DNA of 64,000 nt from Hymenobacter terricola (GTDB lineage Bacteria > Bacteroidota > Bacteroidia > Cytophagales > Hymenobacteraceae): assembly GCF_017921975.2 (NCBI RefSeq), contig NZ_JAGEMO020000001.1, positions 1 through 64,000 on the forward strand, written 5' to 3'. The notes under the pieces are model-generated. The model searched no databases and was not told the DNA's origin. It worked only from the letters and a program-made list of their open reading frames with translations. Positions 1-8,191 of the stretch are shown here, piece after piece. The stretch's first letter is position 1. Each line of letters starts with the position of its first letter. Position numbers and translations under genes: made by a program.

Positions 1-1
1 C

Positions 2-163
2 CGGGCCACCCTGCTCAACGCCCTGGGCCAGGTGGTGCGGGAACAAGCCCTGACCAACGCCGCCGAACAAACCCTGCCCACCCGCGGCCTGCCCACCGGC
101 GTCTACACCCTGCGCGTGGCCCGCGCCGGCCAGCTCCTCACCCGCAAAGTCGTCCTCGAATAA
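2..163 (+). CDS. C-terminal fragment of a T9SS-sorted secreted protein
   Basis: Only the last 53 codons are inside the window, so the main function cannot be read. The visible part (ALGQVVREQAL ... GLPTGVYTLRVARAG ... TRKVVLE, stop TAA at 161-163) is the end of a type A sorting domain. That beta-sandwich tail directs proteins through the type IX secretion system of Bacteroidota to the cell surface. The order is typical: a G-Q-V strand, an L-P-x-G-x-Y turn and a final R-K-[VL]-V strand. The protein is therefore probably secreted or surface anchored. A strong palindromic terminator follows 22 bases after the stop. Confidence 0.8.
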   Translation, partial: RATLLNALGQVVREQALTNAAEQTLPTRGLPTGVYTLRVARAGQLLTRKVVLE

Positions 164-184
164 CCTCCTGCGCATTTTTTCAAC

Positions 185-214
185 AAAAAGAGCCGGCAAT
201 TGCCGGCTCTTTTT
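185..214. terminator. Bidirectional intrinsic terminator
   Basis: A perfect 15-bp inverted repeat (185-199 with 200-214) has the GC-rich core AGCCGGC and A/T ends, giving a T run on both strands. It lies between two convergent genes (stops at 163 and 234) and can end both transcripts. Confidence 0.85.
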
Positions 215-233
215 GTTAGCGGTTATTCCCGAA

Positions 234-1631
234 TTATTCCACTACCAACTTGCGGGTGGCGGTGCCCGTGGGGCCGTCGGCCTGCACCAGGTAGCTGCCA
301 GAACGCAGCGCCGAAAGGTCCAGCGTGGCGGTGGTGCTGGCGGGGCGCACGGTGAGCACGGGCCGGCCCAACAGGTCGCGCACGGTGAGGCGGACGTTGG
401 GCGCGGGCAGCTGCACGGTGGCCTGGCGGCGGGCCGGATTCGGGAATAAATCAAATGAAAAGGCGGCGGCCGCGCGCGTGGCGCTGGCCACGTAGGCCCG
501 GTTTTCGAGCACCAGAATCTGGTCATCGGTGGCCGAAGGCGTGCCCCGCCCGTCCTGGTTGCTGGTACCGATGTACACCTTGCCCTGCGGCGACACGCAG
601 ATGGCCCGCAGTCGTCCAAATGCGGTCAGGAAATCGGTGCGGGAAGGAATGGTGAGGCCGGCGGCGTCCAGGGTGAGCTGGGTGAGCTTGTGGTCTTTGA
701 GCACCACCAGCGGCAGGCTGCCGCGCCAGCCGGGAATGGCGGGGTGGTCGTAGTACGTGATGCCGGCCGGGGCAATGGTGGGCGTCCAGGTGGTGAGGGG
801 CTCGCGCACGTTGTTGGCGGTGCAGAAGGTGGCCTCGGCGGGCAAGTCGCAGTAGCCTTCCACGTTGGGCCAGCCGTAGTTGCGGCCGGCCTCAATCTTG
901 TTGATTTCGTCGTCGTTGTTGGGGCCGTGCTCCGAGCTGTAGATGCGGCCGTTGGGCAGATGCACCAGGCCCTGCGGGTTGCGGTGGCCGAAAGTATAGA
1001 CCGGGTTGCCGGTAATGGGGTTGTTGGCCGGCATGCTGCCGTCGAGGTTCAGGCGCAGAATTTTGCCGTTAAGGGCAGCCGTGTTCTGGGCCTGGGGCTG
1101 CAGTTGGGCATCGCCGGTGCTCATCAGCAGCGTGCCATCGGCGAGCACGAGCAGGCGCGAACCGCTGTGCGAGGTGGTGGCATCAATGCCGCCCAGCAGC
1201 ACCAGCGGCGCCGTGAGCGTGCCCGCCGTAGCCGAATACGTGTAGCGCACCAGTTTCTCCTTGAGGGCGCCCGCGTCGGTGTAGTTGTACACCACGTACA
1301 CGTAGGGCGAGGTGGCAAACTGCGGGTGCAGCGCCAGGCCCAGCAGGCCACTTTCGCCGGTGGGCGTCACGTCGGGCAGCGTGAGCAGGGGCAGCACCTG
1401 CCCGGTGGCGGGGTTCACCCGGCTGATGCGGCCGAAGCGCTCAGTCATCCAGAGGAAGTTGTCGGGGCCCCACACCAGTTCCCACACGGTGTTCAGGTTG
1501 GTGGCCAGGGCTGAGGCTGTAACCGTGGTGGTGCCCACCGGGAAGGTGGTCAGGGCGGGGGCCTGGGCGCAGGCCGCGAGGGGTAATCCCGCGGCCCAGA
1601 AGACCAGCGTGGCGTGGCGTAGAATTTTCAT
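234..1631 (-). CDS. PQQ-type sugar dehydrogenase (GSDH family) with T9SS tail
   Basis: 465 residues from the ATG at 1631 (MKILRHATL); an upstream TTG at 1643 is less likely. A signal peptide ends near AACAQAP. Residues of about 40-380 form a glucose/sorbosone dehydrogenase beta-propeller with motifs LVWGPDNFLWMTER, GLLGLALHPQF, SGSRLL and FGHRNPQGL, and the SEHGPNNDDEIN metal/PQQ region. The family oxidises aldose sugars in the periplasm or outside the cell using PQQ. Residues of about 395-465 are a type A T9SS sorting domain (LFPNPARRQA ... TRKLVVE), so the enzyme is expected at the cell surface. Substrate is unknown. The gene stands alone, convergent with the gene ending at 163. Confidence 0.85.
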   Translation of the reverse strand: MKILRHATLVFWAAGLPLAACAQAPALTTFPVGTTTVTASALATNLNTVWELVWGPDNFLWMTERFGRISRVNPATGQVLPLLTLPDVTPTGESGLLGLALHPQFATSPYVYVVYNYTDAGALKEKLVRYTYSATAGTLTAPLVLLGGIDATTSHSGSRLLVLADGTLLMSTGDAQLQPQAQNTAALNGKILRLNLDGSMPANNPITGNPVYTFGHRNPQGLVHLPNGRIYSSEHGPNNDDEINKIEAGRNYGWPNVEGYCDLPAEATFCTANNVREPLTTWTPTIAPAGITYYDHPAIPGWRGSLPLVVLKDHKLTQLTLDAAGLTIPSRTDFLTAFGRLRAICVSPQGKVYIGTSNQDGRGTPSATDDQILVLENRAYVASATRAAAAFSFDLFPNPARRQATVQLPAPNVRLTVRDLLGRPVLTVRPASTTATLDLSALRSGSYLVQADGPTGTATRKLVVE

Positions 1632-1771
1632 GGCGATAGGCAACGGGGTTAGAAGGAGGAATTTTACTGCTCAAAATCATTAAGTTAACGAAATCGCGGC
1701 CTGACCGGATGCCTTATTCCCGGCGCACGGCCCTTTTTGTAGCTTGCGGGCGCATTCCAAATCCCCTTTTC

Positions 1772-2230
1772 ATGTCTGATTTCTTCACCGCCACCCACCC
1801 CGCCGGCTACACCCTCAGCACCGACCCGGCCCGGCTCGACGTGGCCGCCGTTCACCGCTGGCTGAGCGAGGACTCGTACTGGGCCCGGCACATTCCGCGG
1901 GCCACCGTGGAGCGCGCCATCGCCAATTCCCTCAATTTCGGCCTCTACGCCCCCGATGGCCGGCAAGCCGGTTTCGCCCGCGTGGTCACGGACCGGGCCA
2001 CGTTCGCCTGGCTCTGCGACGTGTTTGTGCTGCCCGAGCACCGGGGCCACGGCCTCGCCAAGTGGCTGGTGAAGCAGATGCTGGCCCACCCCGACCTGCA
2101 AAACCTGCGCCGCCACCTGCTGGCCACCTTCGACGCCCACACCCTCTACCAACGCTTCGGCTACGAGCCCCTGGACCGCCCCGACCGCTGGCTCGAAATC
2201 AAGCACCCGAACCCGTACCCCGCGCCGTGA
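1772..2230 (+). CDS. GNAT family N-acetyltransferase
   Basis: 152 residues from the ATG at 1772 (MSDFFTATHPAGY); an in-frame ATG at 1709 would add 21 residues that do not look like the family. GNAT enzymes move an acetyl group from acetyl-CoA to an amine. The acetyl-CoA binding loop is visible as VFVLPEHRGHGLAKWLV (Q/R-x-x-G-x-G/A type), preceded by the beta-4 strand TFAWLCDVFV and followed by the late strand HTLYQRFGYEPL. The substrate cannot be predicted. Its stop lies 6 bases from the stop of the convergent glycosylase gene. Confidence 0.8.
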   Translation: MSDFFTATHPAGYTLSTDPARLDVAAVHRWLSEDSYWARHIPRATVERAIANSLNFGLYAPDGRQAGFARVVTDRATFAWLCDVFVLPEHRGHGLAKWLVKQMLAHPDLQNLRRHLLATFDAHTLYQRFGYEPLDRPDRWLEIKHPNPYPAP

Positions 2231-2236
2231 TAATTG

Positions 2237-2848
2237 CTACTTCGCCGGGCTGGTCCACTTACTGTCTCTGATTCGAAAGCGCCACGGCAGCCCCGCCGCT
2301 TCCGCCCCGGCGTATTCCAGCCCCACGCGGGCGCTGGCCGTTATTCCTTCCGGCGCGATGGCTTCGCCGTGGTCCTCAAACCAAATTACATCGCCCGCCA
2401 CTGACAGGCCAGTGAGGGCGGGCGTGATGCCCAGGGCCTGGCTCAGTACGCCGGGGCCGGCCGTGAGGGCCCGTTTGGCCGCCGGCAGCCCGCGCCGGCG
2501 CAGCATTTCATCAAGGCCAATGGTGGGCTCCACGGCCCGAATCAGGACCGCATCGGGATGCCCGGCGTCGTGGGTCGTGATGTTGAACAGCGCGTGGCGG
2601 TTGTAGACGGTGTAGATGTAGGCGTGGCCGCCGGGCAGGTGCAAGCCCTGGGCCTGGTGCCGCTTGCGCTGCAGGTGCAGGGTTAGGGAATGGTCGCCTT
2701 CGTGCCGGTACGCTTCCGTTTCCACGATGCGCCCGGCGGTGAGCACGCCGTCGATGTGCGTGCAGAGGTGCTTGCCCAGCAGGTCGCAGGCAATTTGCAG
2801 GGGGTCGGGCCCCTGGAAGAAGGTGGCGGGTAGTTTGGCAGGTTTCAT
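2237..2848 (-). CDS. DNA-3-methyladenine glycosylase (AAG/MPG type)
   Basis: 203 residues, the usual length of the bacterial AAG family, with an ATG start at 2848. The enzyme flips out and excises alkylated purines, starting base excision repair. The catalytic glutamate is in GRIVETEAYRHEGDHS, which follows the conserved LGKHLCTHIDG strand. Further family blocks are GGHAYIYTVYNRHALFNI, DAVLIRAVEP and LTAGPGVLSQALGI. The stretch between the catalytic loop and GGHAY differs from the common HAxGG pattern, but the fold blocks are in order. It is 6 bases upstream of a downstream-reading outer-membrane gene start region (2855) on the same strand, so the two may be cotranscribed. Confidence 0.85.
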   Translation of the reverse strand: MKPAKLPATFFQGPDPLQIACDLLGKHLCTHIDGVLTAGRIVETEAYRHEGDHSLTLHLQRKRHQAQGLHLPGGHAYIYTVYNRHALFNITTHDAGHPDAVLIRAVEPTIGLDEMLRRRGLPAAKRALTAGPGVLSQALGITPALTGLSVAGDVIWFEDHGEAIAPEGITASARVGLEYAGAEAAGLPWRFRIRDSKWTSPAK

Positions 2849-2854
2849 CGATAA

Positions 2855-4810
2855 TCAGCGGACGCGGTACAGCAGCCCAATGCTCAGCAGCCAGTGGTTC
2901 GGGGACCACGGCGGCGTAGCGGTGGGCTGCTCGTTCACGCGCAGGCTTACGTCGGGACTGGCCAAATCGATGGTGGCCGAGCGGCGGGTGAGGAAGAAAC
3001 CGCTGGTTTCTGCTACCTCCAGCTGGGTGCGGGTGCTCAGGGGCAGCAGGTAGCCCAGGTCAGCCACCAGCTCTATTTTGTGGCTCAGCTCCAGGCCCAG
3101 GCCCAGGGTGGGCAGCACGGCATCACTCACGGATTGCACGTGCAGCATCAACTCATCGGCGGCGAGGTGGGTGCCATCTACCCGCAGCCCGGCATCGGGG
3201 TTGCCGAAAGTGCCCAGGTTGCGGCCCACCGTTTGGCGACTGAAAGCCAGGCCCGCCCGCCCGTACAGCGGCCGGTGGCGCGGCAGCAGGTTGCGCTGAT
3301 AGCTCAGCCCGGCCTCCCAGCCATCGCCGCTGAACTGCCGGTACACACTCCGGGTAGCCAGGCGCACGACCAATTCCCGAGTCAATTCGAACTGGTATTC
3401 CGCGCTCGAAAAAACCGTAAGGTCCTGCGCCGCTACATCGGAAGTACCCTGCGCCCGGAAGCCATAGCCCGCCGGCGCATAGCCCAACGCGAGGTGCGCG
3501 GCGGGCACCGTCAGCGGCCAGGCCCCCACCGCAGCGCCGTACCGAAAGCGGCTGAAAAACTTCCCCAGCGGGCTTTCGCTGGCCGGCTCGTCCGGGGCCG
3601 GGCTCCCCGACGGGGGCCGGAACAGCGAGTCGGCCCGCTGCTGGCGCTGCTGGTCGAGCAGGGCTTTTTGCACGGCTTCGGGCGGCAGCAGCGTGGTGTG
3701 GCCCTGCCAGAAGGACGAATCATACGGCACGGTGTTGTGCAGAAACACGTCGTTGTACTGCGCCCGCTCGGTGTAGCTCAGCGGCGGGGCCTGGGCCGTG
3801 TCGATGGCCGTGGTCAGAAATTCGCCAAAGTAATTCAGCGGCGGGCCAATTAACTTGACTTTGGTCTGCCACCACACGGTTTTCAGGTGCCAGCGGCCGG
3901 CGTAGGGCTGGTAGGTTACGCGCAGGGCCCGGTAGTCGGCCGGGTTGGTCGAATTCCTGAGGCCGGCGGTGGTGTAATGCCACTCGGCCCCCAGAAACGT
4001 GTAGGAGTCCTGGTCGATGTACATCCGGCCCGCAAAATCGGCGCGGTGGTTGCCGGCCCGGGGCGCGAACGTGACGACGTACACCGGCCGGTCCTGGTAG
4101 GTGCTGCCGGGGGCCAGCCGGTAGTCGTAGTCCCGGAAATGCTTCGGGGCAATGAACTGCGCACGCCGGTGCACAAAGTCGCCCATGTGCACAATGAACG
4201 GCCCACCCGCCCAGTCAATCTTCACCAGCTGCTTATCGGAGCGCAAATCCACCCGGCGCGACTGCCGAATCTGGACTTCGCCACTCTCGACGCGCTGCTG
4301 GTAAGGCACCTTGAACACCGTCAGCAGCCCCTCCACCAGGTAGCGCGGCCGGCCCTCCGCGTCGTTGTCCGACTCGCGGTAGAAGCCCGTGAGCTGCGTG
4401 GGCCGCGTGGGGTAGTTGCGCGGAATGCGCGCCACGGCCTCCCGCACAATGCCCTCCACCGAAGCCGTTACCCGCACCTCACCCAGCGCCGCCGGGCTGA
4501 TTTGCAGCTCGATGCGCAGCTCTGGCCCCGGCAGTGGCGGCAGCGCCTGCGCGTATTTGCGGTAGCCCAGCAGCGCCACTTCCAGCCGGGCCTGCTGGAA
4601 TTCGGCCGGGATGCCCAGGGCGAAACGTCCGTCCTCGTTCGTGCTCGTGCCGATGCGGTTATCGGCCACGCCCACCTGCGCATTCGGGATGGGCTGATGG
4701 GTTTCGGCATCAATGACCCGGCCGCGCAGCAAAATGGGGCCCTGCGCAAGCGCCGGCCCCATTGGAAGTGTCAACCAAAGCAAAAAAATGCAGCGCGCTA
4801 TAACCGTCAT
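2855..4810 (-). CDS. Outer-membrane protein with carboxypeptidase-like regulatory domain (DUF5686-like)
   Basis: About 651 residues from MTVIARC at 4810, where a clear signal peptide begins (ends PALAQG). An ATG at 4831 would add seven residues and sits 12 bases after the asd stop. Residues of about 25-110 are a carboxypeptidase-D regulatory-like beta-sandwich (LRGRVIDAETHQPIPNAQVG ... GTSTNEDGRFAL), common at the N-terminus of Bacteroidota outer-membrane proteins. The middle (YPTRPTQLTGFYRESD) and the beta-rich C-terminus ending LLYRVR resemble DUF5686 and TonB-barrel-like proteins. Role unknown; probably an outer-membrane beta-barrel. It likely shares a transcript with asd upstream and the glycosylase downstream. 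Confidence 0.65.
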   Translation of the reverse strand: MTVIARCIFLLWLTLPMGPALAQGPILLRGRVIDAETHQPIPNAQVGVADNRIGTSTNEDGRFALGIPAEFQQARLEVALLGYRKYAQALPPLPGPELRIELQISPAALGEVRVTASVEGIVREAVARIPRNYPTRPTQLTGFYRESDNDAEGRPRYLVEGLLTVFKVPYQQRVESGEVQIRQSRRVDLRSDKQLVKIDWAGGPFIVHMGDFVHRRAQFIAPKHFRDYDYRLAPGSTYQDRPVYVVTFAPRAGNHRADFAGRMYIDQDSYTFLGAEWHYTTAGLRNSTNPADYRALRVTYQPYAGRWHLKTVWWQTKVKLIGPPLNYFGEFLTTAIDTAQAPPLSYTERAQYNDVFLHNTVPYDSSFWQGHTTLLPPEAVQKALLDQQRQQRADSLFRPPSGSPAPDEPASESPLGKFFSRFRYGAAVGAWPLTVPAAHLALGYAPAGYGFRAQGTSDVAAQDLTVFSSAEYQFELTRELVVRLATRSVYRQFSGDGWEAGLSYQRNLLPRHRPLYGRAGLAFSRQTVGRNLGTFGNPDAGLRVDGTHLAADELMLHVQSVSDAVLPTLGLGLELSHKIELVADLGYLLPLSTRTQLEVAETSGFFLTRRSATIDLASPDVSLRVNEQPTATPPWSPNHWLLSIGLLYRVR

Positions 4811-4843
4811 CACTTCACAACGCCGCTCCATCGGTTTTCCATA

Positions 4844-5845
4844 TTAGCCGGCCACCGGCACCAGCTTCTCCAGCAGATACTCGGCAATCTGCACGGCGTT
4901 GGTGGCGGCGCCTTTGCGCAGGTTGTCGGCCACAATCCACATGTTGAGCGTCTTGGGCTGGGTTTCATCGCGGCGCAGGCGGCCCACCAGCACGGCATCT
5001 TTGCCGTGGCTGTCTTTGGGCATGGGGTAGGTATTGGTTGAAGGGTCATCCACCAGCTCCACACCGGCCGTATTGGCGAGGATTTCCCGCACGTCGGCCA
5101 GGTCAAATTCCTTCTCAAACTCCACGTTCACGGCTTCGGAATGGCCGCCCATCACCGGAATGCGCACGCAGGTGGCCGTGACGCGGATGCCCTCGTCGCC
5201 CATGATTTTCCTGGTCTCGTTCACCATTTTCAGCTCCTCCTTCGTGTAGCCATTGGGTTCGAACACGTCGATGTGCGGCAGCACGTTCAGGTCGATGGGG
5301 TGCGGATAGGCGGGGTTGCTGGCCGTGTGGCCGGCGCGCTCCTCCATGAGCTGGTCCACGGCTTTTTTGCCGGTACCGGTCACGCTCTGGTAGGTACTCA
5401 CCACGATGCGGCGCACCTTATAAGCCTTGTGCAACTCATTCAGCGCCACCACCATCTGGATGGTCGAGCAGTTCGGATTGGCGATGATTTTATCGTCGGC
5501 CGTGAGGGTGTCAGCATTCAGCTCGGGCACCACCAGCTTCTTGGTGGGGTCCATGCGCCAGGCCGAGGAATTGTCGATAACGGTGGTACCCACGGCGGCA
5601 AAGCGCGGCGCGTGCTCCTTGCTCACCGAGCCGCCGGCCGAGAAAATGGCAATATCGGGCCGGGCCGCAATGGCGTCGTCCATGCTCACCACCGGGTATT
5701 TTTTACCCTCAAATTCAACCAGTTGCCCCACCGATTTGGCCGAGGCCACAGGCAGTAATTCAGTTAGCGGAAACTGGCGCTCAGCCAGCACTTTCAGCAC
5801 TTCGGTGCCCACCAGGCCGGTGGCGCCCACAATAGCAAGTTTCAT
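4844..5845 (-). CDS. asd: Aspartate-semialdehyde dehydrogenase
   Basis: 333 residues from the ATG at 5845 (MKLAIVGATGLVG); the frame is open 60 bases further upstream but without the family N-terminus. Asd reduces aspartyl phosphate to aspartate semialdehyde with NADPH, the branch point to lysine/diaminopimelate, threonine and methionine. The sequence shows the GATGLVG nucleotide-binding loop, the catalytic cysteine in NPNCSTIQMV, the substrate loop SVTGTGKKAVDQL, and the late histidine in VMGGHSEAVNVEF. Length and order fit the usual bacterial enzyme. It is the first gene of a probable three-gene minus-strand run ending at 2237. The AT-rich upstream gap should hold its promoter. Confidence 0.95.
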   Translation of the reverse strand: MKLAIVGATGLVGTEVLKVLAERQFPLTELLPVASAKSVGQLVEFEGKKYPVVSMDDAIAARPDIAIFSAGGSVSKEHAPRFAAVGTTVIDNSSAWRMDPTKKLVVPELNADTLTADDKIIANPNCSTIQMVVALNELHKAYKVRRIVVSTYQSVTGTGKKAVDQLMEERAGHTASNPAYPHPIDLNVLPHIDVFEPNGYTKEELKMVNETRKIMGDEGIRVTATCVRIPVMGGHSEAVNVEFEKEFDLADVREILANTAGVELVDDPSTNTYPMPKDSHGKDAVLVGRLRRDETQPKTLNMWIVADNLRKGAATNAVQIAEYLLEKLVPVAG

Positions 5846-6112
5846 GAGAATAAGTAATTGACAAACGGCCTCCTGGCGGCCGTCAAAAGCAAATATCGAT
5901 AACAAAGCAGCAAATACGTCGGGTACCCCACGGGACTAATCCTGAATAAACGGGCAACCGCCGCAGATACCACGCCTGCTTCGCCTTGCCACGCCAACTC
6001 TTTTTGAATAGCACACTCATTCAATTCAACCGGTTGACTTAGGCGGAATTATTCTATAATCAGAAGCCATTGGGAATTTTATTTTATTGCATTTTATTTT
6101 TAAATCGTTTAT

Positions 6113-6149
6113 AATCCTAAATTTATCAAGTATAAATCAATTTAGGATT
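6113..6149. promoter_or_regulatory. Inverted repeat, possible operator
   Basis: AATCCTAAATT at 6113-6123 is exactly complementary to AATTTAGGATT at 6139-6149, with 15 bases between. A further partial copy (AGGATTA) follows near 6154-6160. Position about 75 bases upstream of the -7 like box of the beta-helix gene suggests a protein binding site, but no regulator is known. Confidence 0.4.
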
Positions 6150-6223
6150 TTTCAGGATTAACCATCTTTAATTATCACAAAAATTGCCGTATTTAATGTA
6201 TTTTTTTATGATTATATTCTGTA

Positions 6224-6231
6224 TAAGTTTG
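6224..6231 (+). promoter_or_regulatory. -7 like promoter box (TAAGTTTG)
   Basis: TAAGTTTG matches the Bacteroidota -7 consensus TAnnTTTG exactly and sits 28 bases before the ATG at 6260. No good -33 TTTG was found at the right spacing, only a T run near 6201-6207. Confidence 0.45.
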
Positions 6232-6259
6232 TGCTTATAATTTATTCTTACAAATTGTT

Positions 6260-8191
6260 ATGAACTCCAAACTTATACTTTTCTTCTTTTTAGCGCTTTC
6301 GATACCAAAAATTGTTTTCGCTAATAATTACTACTTAAGCAATAACGGCAATGATGCCAACCCAGGCACTTCCCCAGCACAAGCCTGGCGGACTACGGCC
6401 CGGGTTAGCGCAACCCATTTCCAGGCGGGCGACCAGGTGCTACTCGCCGGAGGGCAGGTTTTTACGGGTGGAATTTGGGTGCGCGGCAATAGCCAGGGCA
6501 CTGCCATTCAGCCCATTGTCTTCAGGTCTTATGGTTCGGGGAAGGCCACCATTCAAAGCAACGACTCCTATGGGTTCTACGCTCACAACGCGGCCGGCAT
6601 CGAGGTGCGGCAGTTGGCTTTCGTAGGTTCGGGCCGGCTTACCAACCAGAGTTCGGGCGTTATTTTCTACCTCGACTCTGCGAACGCACACTTGCAGCAT
6701 CTGCGGGTCGATAGCGTGGAGGTGAGCGGCTACCGGGACGCGGGCCTGTCGGTGGGCAGCTGGAACGACGCGAGTGGGTACGACGACGTGCGCATCACCA
6801 ACAGCCAGCTACACGCCAACGGCGAAGCGGGGCTCAAATCGTATGCTTTTTACCCTTTGCAGGGCTATGCGCACCACAATTGGTACGTTGGCAATTGCAC
6901 GTCTTACGACAATTCGGGGCAGACCACCGTTACTACCACGCACACCGGCAATGGCATTGTACTGGCGGGGATTGACGGGGCCGTGGTGGAAAAGTGCACC
7001 GCCTACCACAATGGCTGGCTGAACGCCAATCCGGCGGGCGGCCCGGTGGGCATTTGGGGCTGGAGCTGCAACAACCTTGTGATTCAGCAGTGCGAATCCT
7101 TTGGCAATCAGTCGGGTACCACAAAGGATGGCGGGGGATTCGACCTTGACGGCGGCTGCACCAATTCGGTGATGCAGTACAACTATTCGCACGATAACCA
7201 GGGGCCCGGCTACCTGTTGGCGCAGTTTCCGGGGGCGCCGGCGATGCACGACCTCACCGTGCGCTACAACATCAGCCAAAACGATGCACGCGGGTACGGG
7301 CAGGGTGCCATCGAACTGTGGTCGTCGGGGGCCAACGGGGGCATTGTTCGGGCCAATATTTATAACAACTCGGTTTACCTGAGCCAGCCCGCCGACGGCT
7401 CTTCGCCGAAAGCGGTGTACATGGCCAGCGGCGACATTACCGGCATTACGCTGCGCAACAACATCTTCCAAACGAGTGCCGGCCTGACGGTACTTGCCAG
7501 CCAGGCCACCACCGGGCTGCGCCTGGAGGGCAACTGCTACTGGAGCACCAGCGGGGCGCTGAACCTGGACTGGAATGGCACTTCCTATAATACGCTGGCG
7601 GCCTGGCGGACCGGCACGGGGCAAGAAACGCTTAACTCGGGCACCCGCACCACGGGCTTTTGCGCCGACCCGCACCTTGTGGCAGCAGCCACGGGCGCGG
7701 CCCCGCTCAGCAGTGCACTGGCCGGGTACAATCCGGTTCCGGCATCGGCCGTGGTTGGAGTTGGCCTTAATCTGGCAGCCGAATTCAGCCTCGACCCCGG
7801 GCAACGCGACTTCTTTGGCAATCCCACGCCCGCGGCCAGCACGACGGGCAATGTGGGAGCATCGGAAGCCCGGGGCGTGCTGGCCACCCTGCCCGGCGTT
7901 GGCAACGGGCTTGCTGGCGTTGCCTGGTGCCAGGTGTACCCCACCGTGGTACATGGCGAAATTCATGTGGTAGCCGAAGCGCCGTCGTCATTCGCGCCGG
8001 CACAGGCCGTCGAGCTGCAGCTGTTTGACATGCTGGGCCGCCAGTGCCGCCGCTGGACCCAGCCCAGCGGCCTGTTGCGGGCCGGCGGCCTCACGCTGCC
8101 AGTAGCGGGCTTGCCAACCGGGCAGTATGTGCTGCGCGTGCAAAATGGTACGCAGCAGCTGCGTCAGTCGCTGCTGGTAGCGGCCGAATAA
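6260..8191 (+). CDS. Secreted right-handed parallel beta-helix protein with T9SS tail
   Basis: 643 residues with an AT-rich 5' end. Signal peptide at 1-21 (MNSKLILFFFLALSIPK...). The mature start NYYLSNNGNDANPGTSPAQ is the usual opening of secreted beta-helix proteins, many of them polysaccharide lyases or epimerases. Residues of about 80-500 hold helix rungs rich in N/G/S turns (EVSGYRDAGLSVG, YDNSGQTTVTTTHTGNG, NYSHDNQGPGYLLAQF, NISQNDARGYGQGA). The last ~80 residues are a T9SS type A sorting domain (LFDMLGRQCRRW ... LPTGQYVLRVQNG). A catalytic role is possible but no active site can be named. Its tail overlaps the convergent hydrolase gene by 28 bases. With the neighbouring synthase it suggests a polysaccharide-related island. 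Confidence 0.8.
   Translation: MNSKLILFFFLALSIPKIVFANNYYLSNNGNDANPGTSPAQAWRTTARVSATHFQAGDQVLLAGGQVFTGGIWVRGNSQGTAIQPIVFRSYGSGKATIQSNDSYGFYAHNAAGIEVRQLAFVGSGRLTNQSSGVIFYLDSANAHLQHLRVDSVEVSGYRDAGLSVGSWNDASGYDDVRITNSQLHANGEAGLKSYAFYPLQGYAHHNWYVGNCTSYDNSGQTTVTTTHTGNGIVLAGIDGAVVEKCTAYHNGWLNANPAGGPVGIWGWSCNNLVIQQCESFGNQSGTTKDGGGFDLDGGCTNSVMQYNYSHDNQGPGYLLAQFPGAPAMHDLTVRYNISQNDARGYGQGAIELWSSGANGGIVRANIYNNSVYLSQPADGSSPKAVYMASGDITGITLRNNIFQTSAGLTVLASQATTGLRLEGNCYWSTSGALNLDWNGTSYNTLAAWRTGTGQETLNSGTRTTGFCADPHLVAAATGAAPLSSALAGYNPVPASAVVGVGLNLAAEFSLDPGQRDFFGNPTPAASTTGNVGASEARGVLATLPGVGNGLAGVAWCQVYPTVVHGEIHVVAEAPSSFAPAQAVELQLFDMLGRQCRRWTQPSGLLRAGGLTLPVAGLPTGQYVLRVQNGTQQLRQSLLVAAE

Larger units (their letters stand above)
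5846..6259. other. AT-rich divergent intergenic region
   Basis: This 414-base gap separates asd (minus) from the beta-helix gene (plus). Bases of about 6050-6259 are extremely AT-rich compared with the GC-rich genes on both sides. It contains an 11-bp inverted repeat and a -7 like box, listed separately. No open frame with family features was seen. Confidence 0.7.

Noticed and set aside
6100..6114. AAATCGTTTATA upstream of the beta-helix gene, like an operator half
   Set aside because: Shares only AATCGTTT with the operator and lacks the CACA/TGTG ends.
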